In this document: positions 43,429-55,389 of the stretch, one piece after another
Numbering within the stretch: position 1 is the stretch's first letter
How the letters are laid out: every line of letters starts with the position of its first letter
Assembly (NCBI RefSeq): GCF_019059575.1
Contig: NW_024881712.1
Span: 310,001 to 374,000, forward strand
DNA length: 64,000 nucleotides
Direction of reading: 5' to 3'
Origin: Amphibalanus amphitrite
Taxonomy: Eukaryota; Arthropoda; Thecostraca; Balanomorpha; Balanidae
The notes under the pieces: generated by a model
Told to the model about the DNA's origin: nothing
Database searches by the model: none
Seen by the model: the letters and a program-made list of their open reading frames with translations, nothing else
Made by a program: the position numbers and the translations under genes

Positions 43429-44605
43429 ATATCCCGCGCCGGGCCGGAGGGGTGTTTGAACACCCCCCTGCGGTTTTTCGCAGATATCTCAAAAACGGCG
43501 GCGCGGAGCGCCGCCGTTTTTGGCACACCTGTTTGTACATCTTTTCCGCACATGTTGTAAAAATTTCAGACCCAGGTCACCTTAGGTCAGGTCACCAGGT
43601 CACGCCAAGTGACCTCACCTCAGAAAAAATAAGAATGCTCGTCATAGCTACACCGATTGATCGATTGCCTTGAAACTTTCAGCGATTGATTAGAGCAACA
43701 GTATCTACAAAATGTATATCTCGGAATTTTGATATCGGTGACCTAAGGTCAGGTCAATTTTGTGGCCTCTCCATTATAAGTCAATGGGAGAAAATTGAAA
43801 AGCGTCTGTTTTGCACGAACGCCATTCTAGACACTCTCAAACATCGAGATGTAGGTAAAATTGACACACTGAACCAGAAAATGGCAACTGTGACCCCTCG
43901 TTATGTCCCCGAGGTCATCTCAGGTCACGAACAGAATCTAACAGTTTTTCGCTAATAACTTCTGATAGAGGCGTCCTAGAGCGCTGAAAACGCCTTAGAT
44001 GTGTTCGGCTCGACGTTGCGGATCGACTGATATGCAACATGACCTTTTCCGGTCAGGTCATGACCTTGACCTGAGGTCAAATTTTCAAGTTGACCTTTCA
44101 AGGTCAACTTATAGTTCATTCGACGCGTCTCGACGAGAGGAACACGATGCTGGCAAAAGTAATGTCATGGCTGTTTTGAGTCAAAAGTAGTCGCCGAAAA
44201 ACCTATTTTCGTAAGAACGGCTATTTTTGGAGTTTTGTCCTCTGTAGGCTAAACCGTTGACCTGAGGTCAAATCTGAGAGCATAACCCAGAAAGGCTTGT
44301 AAAAGGGCTATCGAATGCGCTTTTTCGCGGCGCTGTAGCTCTATCGGTTCCCGAGATAGCCGTTGGCAGTTTCCAAAATGTTGAAATAGTCAATATTTTA
44401 CCTTTGGTGACCTCTGGTGACCTGACCTTTGACCTGACCCAAAAAATGACCGAAGTGTTTTCGTCCTTATTTTGGACGTTCTTACGATTGCCGCTTACCG
44501 CGTGTCGCTACGTGGCCCAGGAGCCGAGTTAGAAGGGGGGGGTGTTCAGACACCCCCCCCCCGGCCCGGCGCGGAATCTCAGAGCACCGGCCCGGCGCGG
44601 GATAT
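43429..44605. mobile_element. Non-autonomous DNA element (family C) with ATAT at both ends
   Basis: The body 43433-44601 starts CCCGCGCCGGGCCGG and ends with its exact inverse, and ATAT flanks both sides. Structure inside is like the TTAA families: G-rich and C-rich subterminal runs, a TTTTTCGCAGATATCTCAAAAACGG segment near the left end, and AGGTCA-rich interior. Near the right end the terminal sequence is partly duplicated (GGCCCGGCGCGGAATCTCAGAGCACC). The flank ATAT differs from the usual TTAA. It lies inside hAT-type element 3. Confidence 0.82.
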
Positions 44606-44999
44606 AATATAATAGTGGGGAATAAATGTCTCGTTATCGGAATTCCACTATCTGGCAACTAGCCCTATGTAAACGCAGCTATTATATGTTCCACTAGGAA
44701 TCGAGCGCAATTGTACTTTTAGCCAGAAAATAAATGTTTGATTAATTCTGGGACACTCTGTATTAATTGGAGGAATAGGACTTAGGAGGAAATGCGATTG
44801 CAAATCGACCCACATCCCTGTGTTAGCCAATGACGCCTTTGGGGCCAAGGTTGGGGGAATTCAGTTTAGCCTTTTTGTTTTTCTGTGATATCTCCGGCAC
44901 CGTGAAAGATATTGGCTCCTTCAGATGAGTGCCTACTCCAGTCACTACTTATATCCAGTAGCCAGTAGCCACTCAGATGATTTGGGATCAATCAGGTGA

Positions 45000-45725
45000 T
45001 AAGCGTACTTTCAGACGACCAGGGGCCCCCAGTCGACCAGGGGTTCCCAGGCGACCAGGTCCTCCAGATGACTAGGGGCCCCACTGCCCCAGGCGACCAG
45101 GGCCCTCCAGGCGACCAAGGGCCAATGCGATCAGGTCCCCAAAGCGATCAGGGGCCCCCAGGCGACCAGGGGCCCCCAGGCGACCAGGGGGCCCCATGCG
45201 ACCAGGCCCCCTTCTACCAGGGGCCCCCAGGCGACCAGGGGCCCTCTAGGTGACCAGTGGCCCTCAGGCGATCAGGGGCCCCCAGGCGACCAGGGGATCC
45301 CAGGCTACCAGGGGCCCAAGGCGACCAGGGTCCCCCAGGCGACTAGGGGCGACCGGGGGCCCCAGGCAACCAGGGGCCCCCATGCGACCAGGCCCCCCGG
45401 CTACCAGGGGCCCCCTAGGCGACTAGGTACCCCCAGGCGATCAGGGGCCTCAATATCATGCAACCAGAGGCCCCCCATGCGACTAGGGCCCCCTAGGCGA
45501 CTAGGGGCCAGACTATCAGGGGCCCATACGACCAGGCCCCGGGCTATCAGGGCCCCCTAGGCAACTAGGGGCCCCCAGTCGATCAGGGGCCTCATGCGAC
45601 CAGAGGCCCCCATGCGACCAGGGCCCCCTAGGCGACTAGGGGCCACAGGCTATCAGGGGCCCCCATGAGACCAGGCCCCCGGCTACCAGAGGCCCCCTAG
45701 GCGACCAGAGGCCCAGGAAACTGGG
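45000..45725. repeat. Minisatellite, core unit about 18 bp (CAGGCGACCAGGGGCCCC)
   Basis: About forty degenerate units run through the interval inside hAT-type element 3. A plus-strand frame across part of it gives a collagen-like Gly-x-x pattern purely because the period is a multiple of three. Confidence 0.9.
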
Positions 45726-45938
45726 GGCCCTTGGATGACTGCAGGGGCCCCTCGGGTACCCAGGGCACATAAATGAAACTTTAATATCAATTTTTCTTCC
45801 GAGTAAAAGACGTTTTATCCAGTGTTTAAAAAAATATCCTGGGGCCTGAGGGGCCCCTGAGCGCCGAAGGCGCTCAGGGGGGGGGGGCCTTGGCCCCCGT
45901 GGCCCCCCCCCCCCCTTGGGTACGTCACTGTCCATGGG

Positions 45939-47438
45939 TTTACAACATTTCAAGCGCTGGCGCCCTAAACGTGGGGCGTTGCAATTAACTTTCAACACGA
46001 AGTCAGCAGAGTTGCTTGAACCGAAGAACCCAGAAAACGAAGATGCAGACACGACACCAAACGCAGACAAGTATCATGCTAAGGGAAGATGCACATAAAG
46101 TGCAAGATAAGCAAATTAGATTCTACAAATAGCAAGATGCATGGGGAAGCAAACGTAATGAAGCAATGTTTGAAAAAGCCAATCATGTCGACACAAGCTA
46201 AAGAAGCTTCTGCACCATCCAAAAACAAAAAGAAGGGTCACATTATCCACAACATCGGGACAGAAAATGCAGAGTGCCGGCATAGCGATCGACTGGAACA
46301 GTTTCCGGAAGGAGCTCTTCACATAGAAGAGAGAAGGCAAAAGATGCAAAATGGAGCAAGCAAAGTTTATATCCGCTCCCATGACAGCCGACTGGAAAAC
46401 ACAAACAAGCAGGCTCTTATAAAGGTACGAATGCAGCTCTCTCGCCTTCTCCTAAAATCATTACTCATTTCGTCATGTTTGCAGTTATTCAGCAACCTAC
46501 ATTTCATGAACCTAACCTGCACCGTGGAATGAAGTCACCGCAATTGAACAAGAACGGAAATCAAGAGGCAGCCTGCCCTGATAGCAAGTCATTGAGTCAG
46601 CTCAGCGGAACATGTCACCATATATTACTGACCTGTCATCTATTCTAATTAATATTATCCCAACCGCCCCACGATGCAAAGATCCAACCCTAAGGAATAT
46701 CCAACCATCCGTCAATCAAGAACCGCGGCTCAATGTCCGCTCAGAATACCTCTCTCATGTCTAACAGCAGGCACGGGCGTCACCATAAGCCTTGCCGCCT
46801 CACTACGAGAGCCGACGGGAGCCGAGGACGACAGACGTGGCGGAATGCGGCATGCAGCACGAGCAAGAGAAGGCACACGCAGAATCGCTGGACTCCAACA
46901 GTCCGGGAGGCCACTGGACACCAGCCGGCATTCTCGGAAGCTGGAACAGCAGCGGTCAAACAGCAGGTGGGGTGGAGTGTTCGAGAATATAATCATGTGA
47001 CATGTCATTGCGGCGTTGTAGTAGAAATAAGGGGACTTTGTGTAGGTGAGCTGTAGGGAGATTAGGTAAAATACTGTTTGCTTTATTGTTACTAGGTAAA
47101 AACATCCATGCTGTTTGCTTCGTGTGAAAGCATAGGAACAAGGGCATTCTCTATCGTTGCGTCGGCGTTAAAAGCAATGTTACAATCGATTGCGTAAACA
47201 ATGTTTAGATGGTTTAATTATGTCTGTGCGTTAGCCCAAAAACAATAACCCTAGCCATGAACCATCAGCCAGCATCAGCCCACGTTTAGTGTACACGAAC
47301 ACAGCTAAAGAAGAAAGGAGTCAATGAAAAAAAGAGTTCAAAGGACAAACACAGACAAGAGAAAACAAAACAACAAGAGTCAAAAACAGGTAAATCGTGA
47401 CGATGACTGAAGAAACCCAGCCTGAATTGGACTCACGC
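45939..47438 (+). other. No recognised gene; open frames at 45916-46098 and 46089-46532
   Basis: The longest plus-strand frame (46089-46532, 147 codons) starts inside the end of the previous one. It is lysine- and serine-rich and has no domain I recognise. Neither has a convincing promoter or splice pattern. The interval ends in a (CA)n stretch. It is the 3' part of the interior of element 2 and could hold remains of coding sequence. Confidence 0.35.
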
Positions 47439-47478
47439 ACACGCACACATGCACACAAACACACACACACACACACAC
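47439..47478. repeat. (CA)n microsatellite
   Basis: About 40 bp of CA with a few interruptions, directly before the conserved hairpin and polypurine tract of element 2. Confidence 0.9.
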
Positions 47479-47488
47479 GAAGAACCAA

Positions 47489-47527
47489 AATTGTGGGGGC
47501 ACAACTTAAAAGAAATGAGCCTGAAAA
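47489..47527 (+). promoter_or_regulatory. Polypurine tract and conserved hairpin before the 3' LTR of element 2
   Basis: The block reads AATTGTG, GGGG, CACAA, then CTTAAAAGAAATGAGCCTGAAAA in two parts directly against TGTGACAG at 47528. It differs from the block at 15163-15199 (minus strand) by only a few bases. It would prime plus-strand synthesis and shows that element 2 reads on the plus strand. Confidence 0.82.
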
Positions 47528-49613
47528 TGTGACAGAAGCCACATTTTTTCGAATCACGGCTTACATGAATTGACAGAATCATAAGGCGTGCATATTGGTA
47601 TGAGACTAAAAGCCAAACACGCAAAAGCGAAGTCGAGAAGAACGGTGCTTCTATTACCGACACTTTCATGGATAACGCGGGTCAACAGGGCGCAGGCGGC
47701 AGATGGCCTACCCCACCTGGACCCGACGTATAGCGCCGACCCCTCTTATCGGTCGCACGCCAATTGGGTGGCCACGCCAAAAACGGGCTACACCTGGCAC
47801 TGCAGAGGTGTAAACACTGCCGCCTCCCCGCCCGCATCTACAGGAAAAGCTCATAACGGAACTTTATATCTCCAAAGCGCAATCGGCCGGCATCCTGTGC
47901 GCCAACCCTCTGCACCTGCGCCTGGGATATCGCCACCGGCACCGCCTCGACCTAGTGGATCGACGCCGGTGTGAGCATGTCAAACAAGAAACAGCTGACG
48001 CAGGGACCCCTCGGGCCGTATCATGCCGCAAGTGCCGCAAATAGAAGGCGTCAAGCCATCAAAATTACACTCACGCCGACGAAGTTATCAGCCGCCGACA
48101 GACGCTAACCAAAAGTCCCAGTCACCCTCCCTGCGGAATCGGAGGTGCAAATATGTACGTCCAGAAGAGCAGATATTCCGTGCCGAGAGTGGGACACGCC
48201 AATGCCCATATCTGGCATTCACCTGACGAGCAGCGACGCCGACGGTCGGGGACTTCTGATACTGGACGGCAGCTGGGACAAATGAGCGTCCAGCAAACAG
48301 AGTAATAACTGACGAATTCGCTAATATCACAAGCGTTCGGCCAAAACAGGAACAGCTGGGAAGTTCAATGACCATGGCGGACCATACATATGAACCAATA
48401 CCCCAGATATCGTGATTACAACCAAACCAAGCAATAAAGCGCCGACGCCGGACAGGGTACCTCAGCTTCCCAGCAGAACAAAGGTGTGCACAACAGATGG
48501 CAAGACGATAGCAAAAGTGATAAGCACTGCACCCGGCCCAATTACAACCAGCTGGGAGAAAGTCAATAACCAGGACCGATGCCACTCATGAGTCATCATA
48601 CAGATAAAGATACTAGGCCTATCACGCCACACCGACGAATTATCTAGCCATGCTTATCACACCTGGAACACCAACGCGATAGTAATCTGGGTATAAAGGA
48701 ACGAGGCAGTCATGGAGGAGGTACCGAGGAGTGCACAGGACACCGGAGTGCACGGAGCATCGAGTCCGACTGGGCGGAGCGCAGAGGACACGGCAGTGCA
48801 CGGGGGATGGAGTACGACGGGAGGAGCGCGACGGGCAGCAGCTGACGAGGGAAGGTCCAGTACGACAGTGATCGAGAGCTGGATCGAGGAAAGTGCACGC
48901 TCTCAGCCATCGACAACGGACAAACTGCTATCATCATCGACCTCGCGGTGACCGGTTTGGTCAACAACGCCGTTCAAGTAAGAATTGCCACAGAAAGGAA
49001 GTCTGCTCAATCCTTGCCAACATGCAATCATTCAGCTCCCGTCCCTCATATATTCACTCCGTGATTTGCACCAACCGGCTGATGGTTCAGGGCTACCTTT
49101 CTCGGGCTGAGCGTGAGGATTAGGCGTAACGACAACACCATGTAAGCTTCTTTTTTTTGGGGGGGGGGAGACAAAGCGTGAAGACGTGAATATTTATAAT
49201 GGATTGATTGGGTAAATTTATTGGGTAGTTCGATAGGACTCGGGGGCTCAGTTCTTAATTGGATCGCTGTCGAATCATTGCGTCAGGGCTGGTCGGAAGT
49301 GACGAATTATGTTGCGCGATGGGAAGGTTGCTGCGCGGGTGTGTAGATTTGGGTAACAGATAGCGCAAGGCGAGAGTGAGTCTGGTAATCATGAGGACTG
49401 CGCTTGAATTTGGTTTGTTTACTCCGACGTTTATTGCGTGAATAAAACCCTGAAAGTTTAGCGGCATGAGTACGAGTATAAGAAAGGTCAGGAGTGATGA
49501 CAAGGGCGATAAGGGCGACATTTATCTAACGGACGTGAATACCTGGCCAAATGTGAGCGAGCACCGGGAAACATCGAAATGGACCAACCCATAACAGTGT
49601 TCCCGTAATCCGG

Positions 49614-49701
<88 letters not shown>

Positions 49702-49766
49702 TCTCTCTCTCTCCCTCTCTCGCTCTCACTCTCACTCTCACTCTCCCTCTCCCTCTCCCTCTCCCT

Positions 49767-49805
<39 letters not shown>

Positions 49806-51172
49806 CCCTCTCTCTCTGCTGTATTCTCTATCTTGCTCCCAATGATTGTAACATATATCGACGCGATTGGACTAAACCATACAACAAAGTAGGATAAGGA
49901 CCGAGACAATCCAACTAGCCGGAGAGAGGCTGGTTCGAGCCAGGCCCCTGTGCCTGTTTTTACTCTGCTGACGCCGTCGATCACTGCGAGATGGAAAATG
50001 AGTATTCCGTGACTCGATGAATTCTACTGCGTATTCCCATGAAGTATAGCAAAGGCACCGAGCGGCTAGCCGTCCGTGTCGACCGGACTTTGAAGGGCTA
50101 GGGCTAATATGTAAGAGTGTAAGAGCGATAAACGAGGGCAAGGTTGCCGAGTTATAGTGTCGCGGAGTGGCTCCGCCGAGGTATTCAGTAGAAACACGGA
50201 GTTATAGTTTCGCGGAGGGCTCCACCGAGAGTATTATCATTTAGGAACTTATCCCTCAACTGAAGCACAACCGGACCACCCACAACACCGAGTCGACAGA
50301 CCGGCAGAGGTGCGTACAACCGATGTTTCTTTTGAGCATGGGCGAAATTATCCGCACTGTGGCAGTGCGCGCGAGCGAGAGAGAGGTGGTCGATGGAAAT
50401 GTATATGCACTGTGGCAGTGCACGTGATTGAAGAGCAGGCAGTAGCCGGGAGCGCGTGAGAAACGTAGCTTCAACGGAAGAGAGTAATAACGTAAAGGGG
50501 GTCAGAAGGACACCCAGTGCCAATTTGCTTAGAATTCAGGGACTTAAAGGGGTTAATGCCTCATTATACGCGCATAAGTACCAAACAGGGTATAAACTCA
50601 CCTCAGGAGATAACCATGCAAATTTCAGCGCCACTGGGGGGATTAGATGGAAACGGGAGGGTCGGTTTGTCTACCCGAATGTTCTTCGTAGATGTACGCA
50701 TGATCGAATAAATGGTGCGTGCGCGGAAGAAAGGGAGTAACGAATGGTTATATTAAGGACCAGTGGGAGCCAGACACTCATGCTCGAATTGCATTTCATT
50801 TCTCTGATGGGATAGAGCCTTTGGCATCGAACGGATACGAAATGGGAACATGGGAAGGCCTTGCCCTGGGGTTTAAAGCCAAGCAATTCCATCAGCCGGT
50901 GACAAATCCCATCCCTTCCAGATTGAGCCTATTCCTCCCCGAGCAGTGAAGACTATATGTTGTAAGGAAATTGCAAGCCTCTCAAATAAATTTGTACTGC
51001 ACGACGACGGAGCCAGTGCCGAGTGGGAAATCAGACAGGCGTTAAAGAGGAGACGATACACCTGCCCACCCAGTGTCGTCTTCCGAGGCGGACGATTATA
51101 CCACCGCTTAACAGCCACCCGTCGCTCACACGGCACATGTGCACCGCCAAGCCGCCCAGCAGCACCGCTACA
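47528..51172 (+). repeat. 3' LTR of element 2 (3645 bp)
   Basis: It shares 28334-30651 in three blocks but holds 383 bp (48219-48601) and 1429 bp (48685-50113) missing from the 5' LTR. The longer piece includes a (CT)n tract at about 49616-49815. I see no coding domain. Confidence 0.85.
49616..49815. repeat. (CT)n microsatellite in the 3' LTR of element 2
   Basis: About 200 bp of CT with CCCTCT interruptions. It is located in the segment absent from the 5' LTR. Confidence 0.95.
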
Positions 51173-51633
51173 GAACCACTGACCCCCAGGTCACCTGCTG
51201 CACCAGCGGAGCGGAGTGGTTCTCCCGCCGGGTGTGTTCGACGAGACAGATTGAGCTGGGAGAAGAAGGTGGAAACAGGTTCAATACCTGTCAGACTGCT
51301 TCTGGTCGCGATGGAGGCGAGAGTACCTGCCCCTTTTGGAGAGGAGAAGCAAGTGCCTGCGACCTTCACAGAATCTCTGCGTTGGAGATGTGGTCCTGTT
51401 AGTTGATCATGACGCCCCGAGGTGCCACTGGCGTTTAGGCAGGGGGGGGGGCTGTCCAGGTTTTTGTCAGATCGGATGGCATGGTGCGCAGGGTGCGGGT
51501 GCGTACCAGTCGTGGTGTGATGGAGAGACCAGTCACTATGCTGGTGCTTCTGCTGAGCGAAGAGGAAGCACATGTTCCCAGATGGTTGAACCCCAGAAGG
51601 TTCAAGGGGGGCGGTGTTGCCGGCCGTCGCTGA
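51173..51633 (+). pseudogene. BEL/Pao integrase, downstream half, broken
   Basis: Directly after the LTR, GAACCACTGACCCCC reads EPLTP, continuing DPNDM from 28329. Further on, in shifting frames, come LLHQRSGVVLPPGVFDETD, FWSRWRREYLP, NLCVGDVVLLVD, APRCHWRLGR, RVRTSRGV and PRRFKGGGVAGRR, with a stop (TGA) at 51631-51633. These match the usual C-terminal order in BEL/Pao polyproteins (LTP motif, W-R-YL segment, DUF5641-like end). A stop and frameshifts occur near 51250 and 51450. The two halves show that this copy was already present when element 2 landed. Confidence 0.85.
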
Positions 51634-51988
51634 CCAGCATTGAGCCCGGCGCGCGCACGGGCTCCCAAACCCGGCTGTGTCTGATTCGTCTGGCGGCTCG
51701 GTGCGCCGGGCGACCCGGCGACTGACGGGGCGGGCGGCGCCTCGGGCTGGAAGGCTCGCCGCACTGGGCAGCTGACCGAAGGTGCCGGACTGTTCGAGAC
51801 TGTCGCCGACTCCAGTTGCGCCTGCCGTGCGGACCGACTCCTGCTTCTGGCACCGAGTCCGTTTGGCCATTTCGCTCCGTGCGCCGGCCGACCTGGTGGC
51901 TGACGGGGCCGCGCGCCTCGGGCTGGTTGGTCCGCCGCACTCCGCTGAGGGAATCGACGGTCGACGGAGCGTGCTGGGTGATTGGACG
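51634..51988. other. GC-rich sequence after the BEL/Pao stop; no gene seen
   Basis: This may be the 3' untranslated part or LTR start of the BEL/Pao copy. Internal duplications are visible (GGCGCCTCGGGCTGG and CGCGCCTCGGGCTGG; GCGCCGG.CGACC). Long frames on both strands are a composition effect. No second LTR was found. Confidence 0.45.
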
Positions 51989-52238
51989 CAGGCACGTATC
52001 CAGGATTTCGCTCAGGGAGGGGCGACAGCCGAGAAGGGCCCGGAGGTCAGCTCAAAGGGCCCCACAGCGACTGCCTATCCTGGTGTTAAAAAATCGGGTG
52101 AAAAAAAAACAAATTTACGATAGAATTCGGCATATTGCAAATGAAAATGCATTGTCTTGCGTTTGTCGACCTTGATAAAATGTTTGCAGTTAACTTCAAT
52201 TGAAGATCGTTTTTGCAATTCACTTTTTTTAAAGTTCG
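51989..52238. mobile_element. Left end of a hAT-type element of family 3, partner end not found
   Basis: CAGGCACGTATCCAGGATTT at 51989 closely matches the left end at 43004 and is followed by similar sequence. The flanking 8 bases are ATTGGACG. I saw no matching right end with that duplication in the window, so the copy is truncated or was cut by later insertions. Confidence 0.6.
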
Positions 52239-54310
52239 TTAACCCACGCCGTGCTGTGGGGAGAGTTTTCACGCCCCCCCCCCCCCCCAGGTTTTTCGTG
52301 AATATGTGGAAAACGGCGGAGCGCAGCGCCGCCATTTTTGTTCACCTGTTCATACCTTTTCCGCACATGCTGCGAAAATTTCGGACCTAGGTCGTTTAAG
52401 GCCATGTCACCAGTTTATGTCAAGTGACCTTACCTCAGAAAAGTTTAAAGGGTTGCTAATCTAAACCCTCTCAAACATCGGTCCATAGGTAAACATGACG
52501 CATGCTGAATCAGAAATTTGCAGGTCAGTGATCCCTCTGTGTACCCCGAGGTCATCTCAGGTCATGAAAGGTCACCAACAGTTTTTTTTACTATAACCTT
52601 TGATAGAAACGTGCTAGAGCGGTGAAAACACGTCAGATTTGTTCAGCTCGACGATACGGATCGACTGATGTGCAACATGACCCTTTCCGGTCCGGTCATG
52701 ACCTTGGGTCAACGTATAGCTCATTTGGCGTGTCTCCAAGAGGGGAACACGATGCTGGCAAAAGTTATGCCTGGCTCTTGAGGAAAAAGTTATCACCGAG
52801 CAAAGTTCGTGAAAACGGCTATTTTTAGAGTTTTTGTCCTCTGTAGGCTACACCGTTGACCTAAGGTCACATCTGAGAATAAAACTCAGAAGGGTCTGTA
52901 CAAAGGCTATCAAATGCGGTTTTCCGCGGCGCTGTAGCTCTATTGGTTTCCAAGTTAGTCCTCGGGTGTTTCAAAAATTGTTGAAATAGACAAAATTTGA
53001 CATTTGATGGCCTCCTCTGGTGACCCGACCTTTGCCCTGACCTTAATCTTCCAGGCGGTGGGGGGGGGGCATTTTTTTGCCCCCCCTCTTTAGTTTTTTT
53101 CGATATATCTCGAGAACCGCTGCGCCGATCGTCACCAATCTTTCAGTACCCTCGCGTGAATAGCTATCGCACATTGTGACCATTTTTTCCCCAAAGGCTA
53201 TGATAGGTTGGAGGTTAATGACGTCAGAGTGACGTCATTTCTGCCATTTTCGACCCAAAAAAAAGGTTTCGCGAGAAGAGCTGTCTGGCCTACAGCTTTA
53301 GAGATACAGAAATATGTTTTGATTATAAAAGGTGTAGAATTTAGAGGGCTACAAAACTGCAATCTCGGATTTTTAAAATTGTTGGATTTTGACCCCCGAA
53401 AATAAAAAATAGATTTTTTGAATGTAATAGCAAAAAATCCAAAAAGTTTTTTGAATTTCGAAAAAAACGGAAGACATATGATAGTTCCTACCGCCTTCTA
53501 TCTACATACCAAATTTGAGATCGATACCTCTTTTTTGGCCAAGTTATAGCAAAAAAAACTTCAAAATTGATGACGTCAAATTTTCAAACTCAATTTTTAG
53601 CAATTCTAGACCTCGTAGCGCAAAAAAGGCCACCATTAGACTCCCCGTGACGAGCTGCATCGAATCAATACCCTTTTTATGCAAAAATATCAACTTTGAA
53701 ATTTGACATTTTTCGACCTGACCTTGACCTGGCCTCCACCAGAAAGTGACCTAAACCGTACCTGATGGTCTTATAACCAATACCATTGAGTTGGAAATGA
53801 AAAACTGGCCATAAAACATGCATCGCACAACCTTAGTAAGGTTGGGTTCATGTGGTGACCCTTGGTGACCTTTGGTGACCTGACCTGTGACCTGACCTGG
53901 TATGACCAGTGACCTCTAATAGCAACATATTATATACTAGACGACTGACGCCCTATCGCTGATTTTCGACAAAATGCGTTTTACTCGGTGTTACAGCGCT
54001 TTCCCTAGAAGCCCCGTGAACGGTGAAACATTTTATCTTTGACCTGACCTGTGACGTCATCGATGACCCCGAGGTCAATAAAATTTGGTTTCCCTTCACA
54101 AATTTGACAGGGCTATCGAACGCTGTTTGTCCAGTAGTTCCGGAGATACGGGGGGGGCAAAAAATGCCCCCCCCCCACCGCGCGGAAGGTGGCCGGGAGG
54201 CCCACCGCCTGCCAGGTTAAGAATGATTGGAGCATTTCCGCCATTATTTTTGACGCTCTTTTGATTGCCGCTTACTGCGTGTCGCTACGTGGCCCAGAAG
54301 CCGAGTTAGC
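52239..54310. mobile_element. TTAA-type element of family E, right end lost, with a nested element
   Basis: TTAA at 52239-52242 is followed by CCCACGCCGTGCTG and C runs. The interior (52290-53040) closely follows that of 43480-44450. After an interruption at 53043-54220 the sequence resumes with GCCGCTTACTGCGTGTCGCTACGTGGCCCAG (near 54270), matching 44490-44520. No clear right terminus is seen after that. Confidence 0.7.
53043..54220. mobile_element. TTAA-type non-autonomous element (family F), nested
   Basis: TTAA lies at both ends (53043-53046 and 54217-54220). The ends TCTTCCAGGCGGTGGG and, inverted, CCTGGCAGGCGGTGGG are similar. Near both ends, GGGGGGCATTTTTTTGCCCCCC-like phrases form G/C-run hairpins. 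It interrupts family E. The 1.17-kb interior is AT-rich with AGGTCA words, and has no transposase. Confidence 0.78.
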
Positions 54311-55037
54311 CGAGGAGTAGTTCATGTTATCTATGTACCAACCAAAAAGGTTTGCAATATTTGGCTAACTTTAATGATATTGGTTTAAAGGAAGCAAGTT
54401 GTTCAACGCGAACAACAGTCACGGTGACAGCCACAGTGTGCAACACGTATTTAAACTGGACTTGCCGCAGTGTCGCGGGACCCGGGGGGGGGGGGGGTGG
54501 CGGGGGCTGAGCCCCTCAAACTTTTCGGCAGGGGGCAGGGCTCGTAATGTATTTTAGCCCCTCCAACTGGAGGAATCGAAATCGGAAATCTACCAACATA
54601 ATTTCATAGATTCATACATTGTATACACCTTTTCGAAATGTGAACCAGAAACAAACTTCATTATGGAGTGTTCTAACGCAGAAGACATTACCAAACCAAA
54701 AAGGTAGTTCCTTGACTCAGATGAGACGGAATATCTCACTTCTTGCAAATGTTTTCGTTTCGATTTTTCGTTGTAAGGGCCAAGGGGTGAAATATAAGTG
54801 GTCTAAAACCGGTGAGAAAACTAGATTTGGGGGTACCCTAGGTTCCGGGAAGGATTAGGTGTGCCCCCCATCTCAAATTACCTTCCGCCGCCTCTGGTCA
54901 ATTTGTACCTACATGAAGGCGGAATGTGTAGTAGCCTTTTTTGTGACACTGATGATGTGCTTTGCTGCTATTTATATTGCCACTATTGTAAGGTCGTTCG
55001 CAGTGGCTACTGATCGTCTGTCTACTTGTTTATTTAA
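54311..55037. other. Eroded hAT-like fragment and unassigned sequence
   Basis: A G run at 54485-54498 and the phrase AAAC.GGTGAGAAAAC.AGATTTGGGGGTACCCTAGG (near 54815) match, inverted, 40510-40560 of hAT-type element 2. No paired ends or duplication are visible. No gene was seen. Confidence 0.5.
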
Positions 55038-55204
55038 TTAACCCTCACATGTGTAAGGGGATGGGTTGGATGAACCCCCCATGGTTTTTCGCAAATAACT
55101 CGCGCAAAAAGCGGCCGATCGCAACGAAACTTTCAGTACCCTCGAGTTGATCAATTTTACACCTACTCTGAAAATTTCATGACCCTGACCCAAATTATCT
55201 TTGA
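55038..55204. mobile_element. Left end of another TTAA-type element, interrupted by hAT-type element 4
   Basis: TTAA at 55038-55041, then CCCTCACATGTGTAAGGGG and a TTTTTCGCAAATAACTCG segment like that in families C and E. Sequence continues after hAT-type element 4 at 59880 (CTATTTCTCGAGG). I could not place its right end. Confidence 0.5.
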
Positions 55205-55389
55205 CCTGTGACCAGTGGCGTAGACAGGGGGGGGGGCCTTGGGGGCCATGGCCCCCCCTTTCCGCCCAGCCGCCCAAATGGCGCCCCAATTAGCGCCGAC
55301 TAGGCTGATGCCGTTTTACAGAGAGAACATGAATTAAAAAGTGATGTGCAGGCAGGGATCGAACTCATTATCTCTTTGGGGGTGCCTGG

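Larger units (their letters stand above)
42996..45938. mobile_element. hAT-type element 3 (body 43004-45930)
   Basis: The body starts CAGGCACGTACCCAGG and ends CCTTGGGTACGTCACTG. The ends are inverted copies with three differences in 16. The 8-bp duplication TCCATGGG flanks it (42996-43003 and 45931-45938). It contains a nested element (43433-44601) and a minisatellite (about 45000-45720), and G/C homopolymer runs near both ends. No transposase is seen. A second left end of the same family starts at 51989. Confidence 0.9.
28330..51176 (+). mobile_element. LTR retrotransposon element 2 (body 28334-51172), target duplication GAAC
   Basis: Direct repeats starting TGTGACAGAAGCCACA (28334 and 47528) and ending CAGCACCGCTACA (30651 and 51172) enclose 16.9 kb. 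GAAC is found directly outside (28330-28333 and 51173-51176). Removing the body restores the BEL/Pao reading DMEPLTP across the site, which confirms both ends. A polypurine tract before 47528 puts the element on the plus strand. The interior holds fragments of other transposons and no gag-pol of its own that I recognise. The LTR pair differ strongly in length (2318 and 3645 bp), though shared parts are almost identical. Confidence 0.88.

Noticed and set aside
44996..45253. Collagen-like open frame
   Set aside because: The Gly-x-x pattern comes from an 18-bp minisatellite whose period is a multiple of three.
46089..46532. Host gene exon
   Set aside because: One 147-codon frame without domain, splice context or conservation evidence; left as unassigned.
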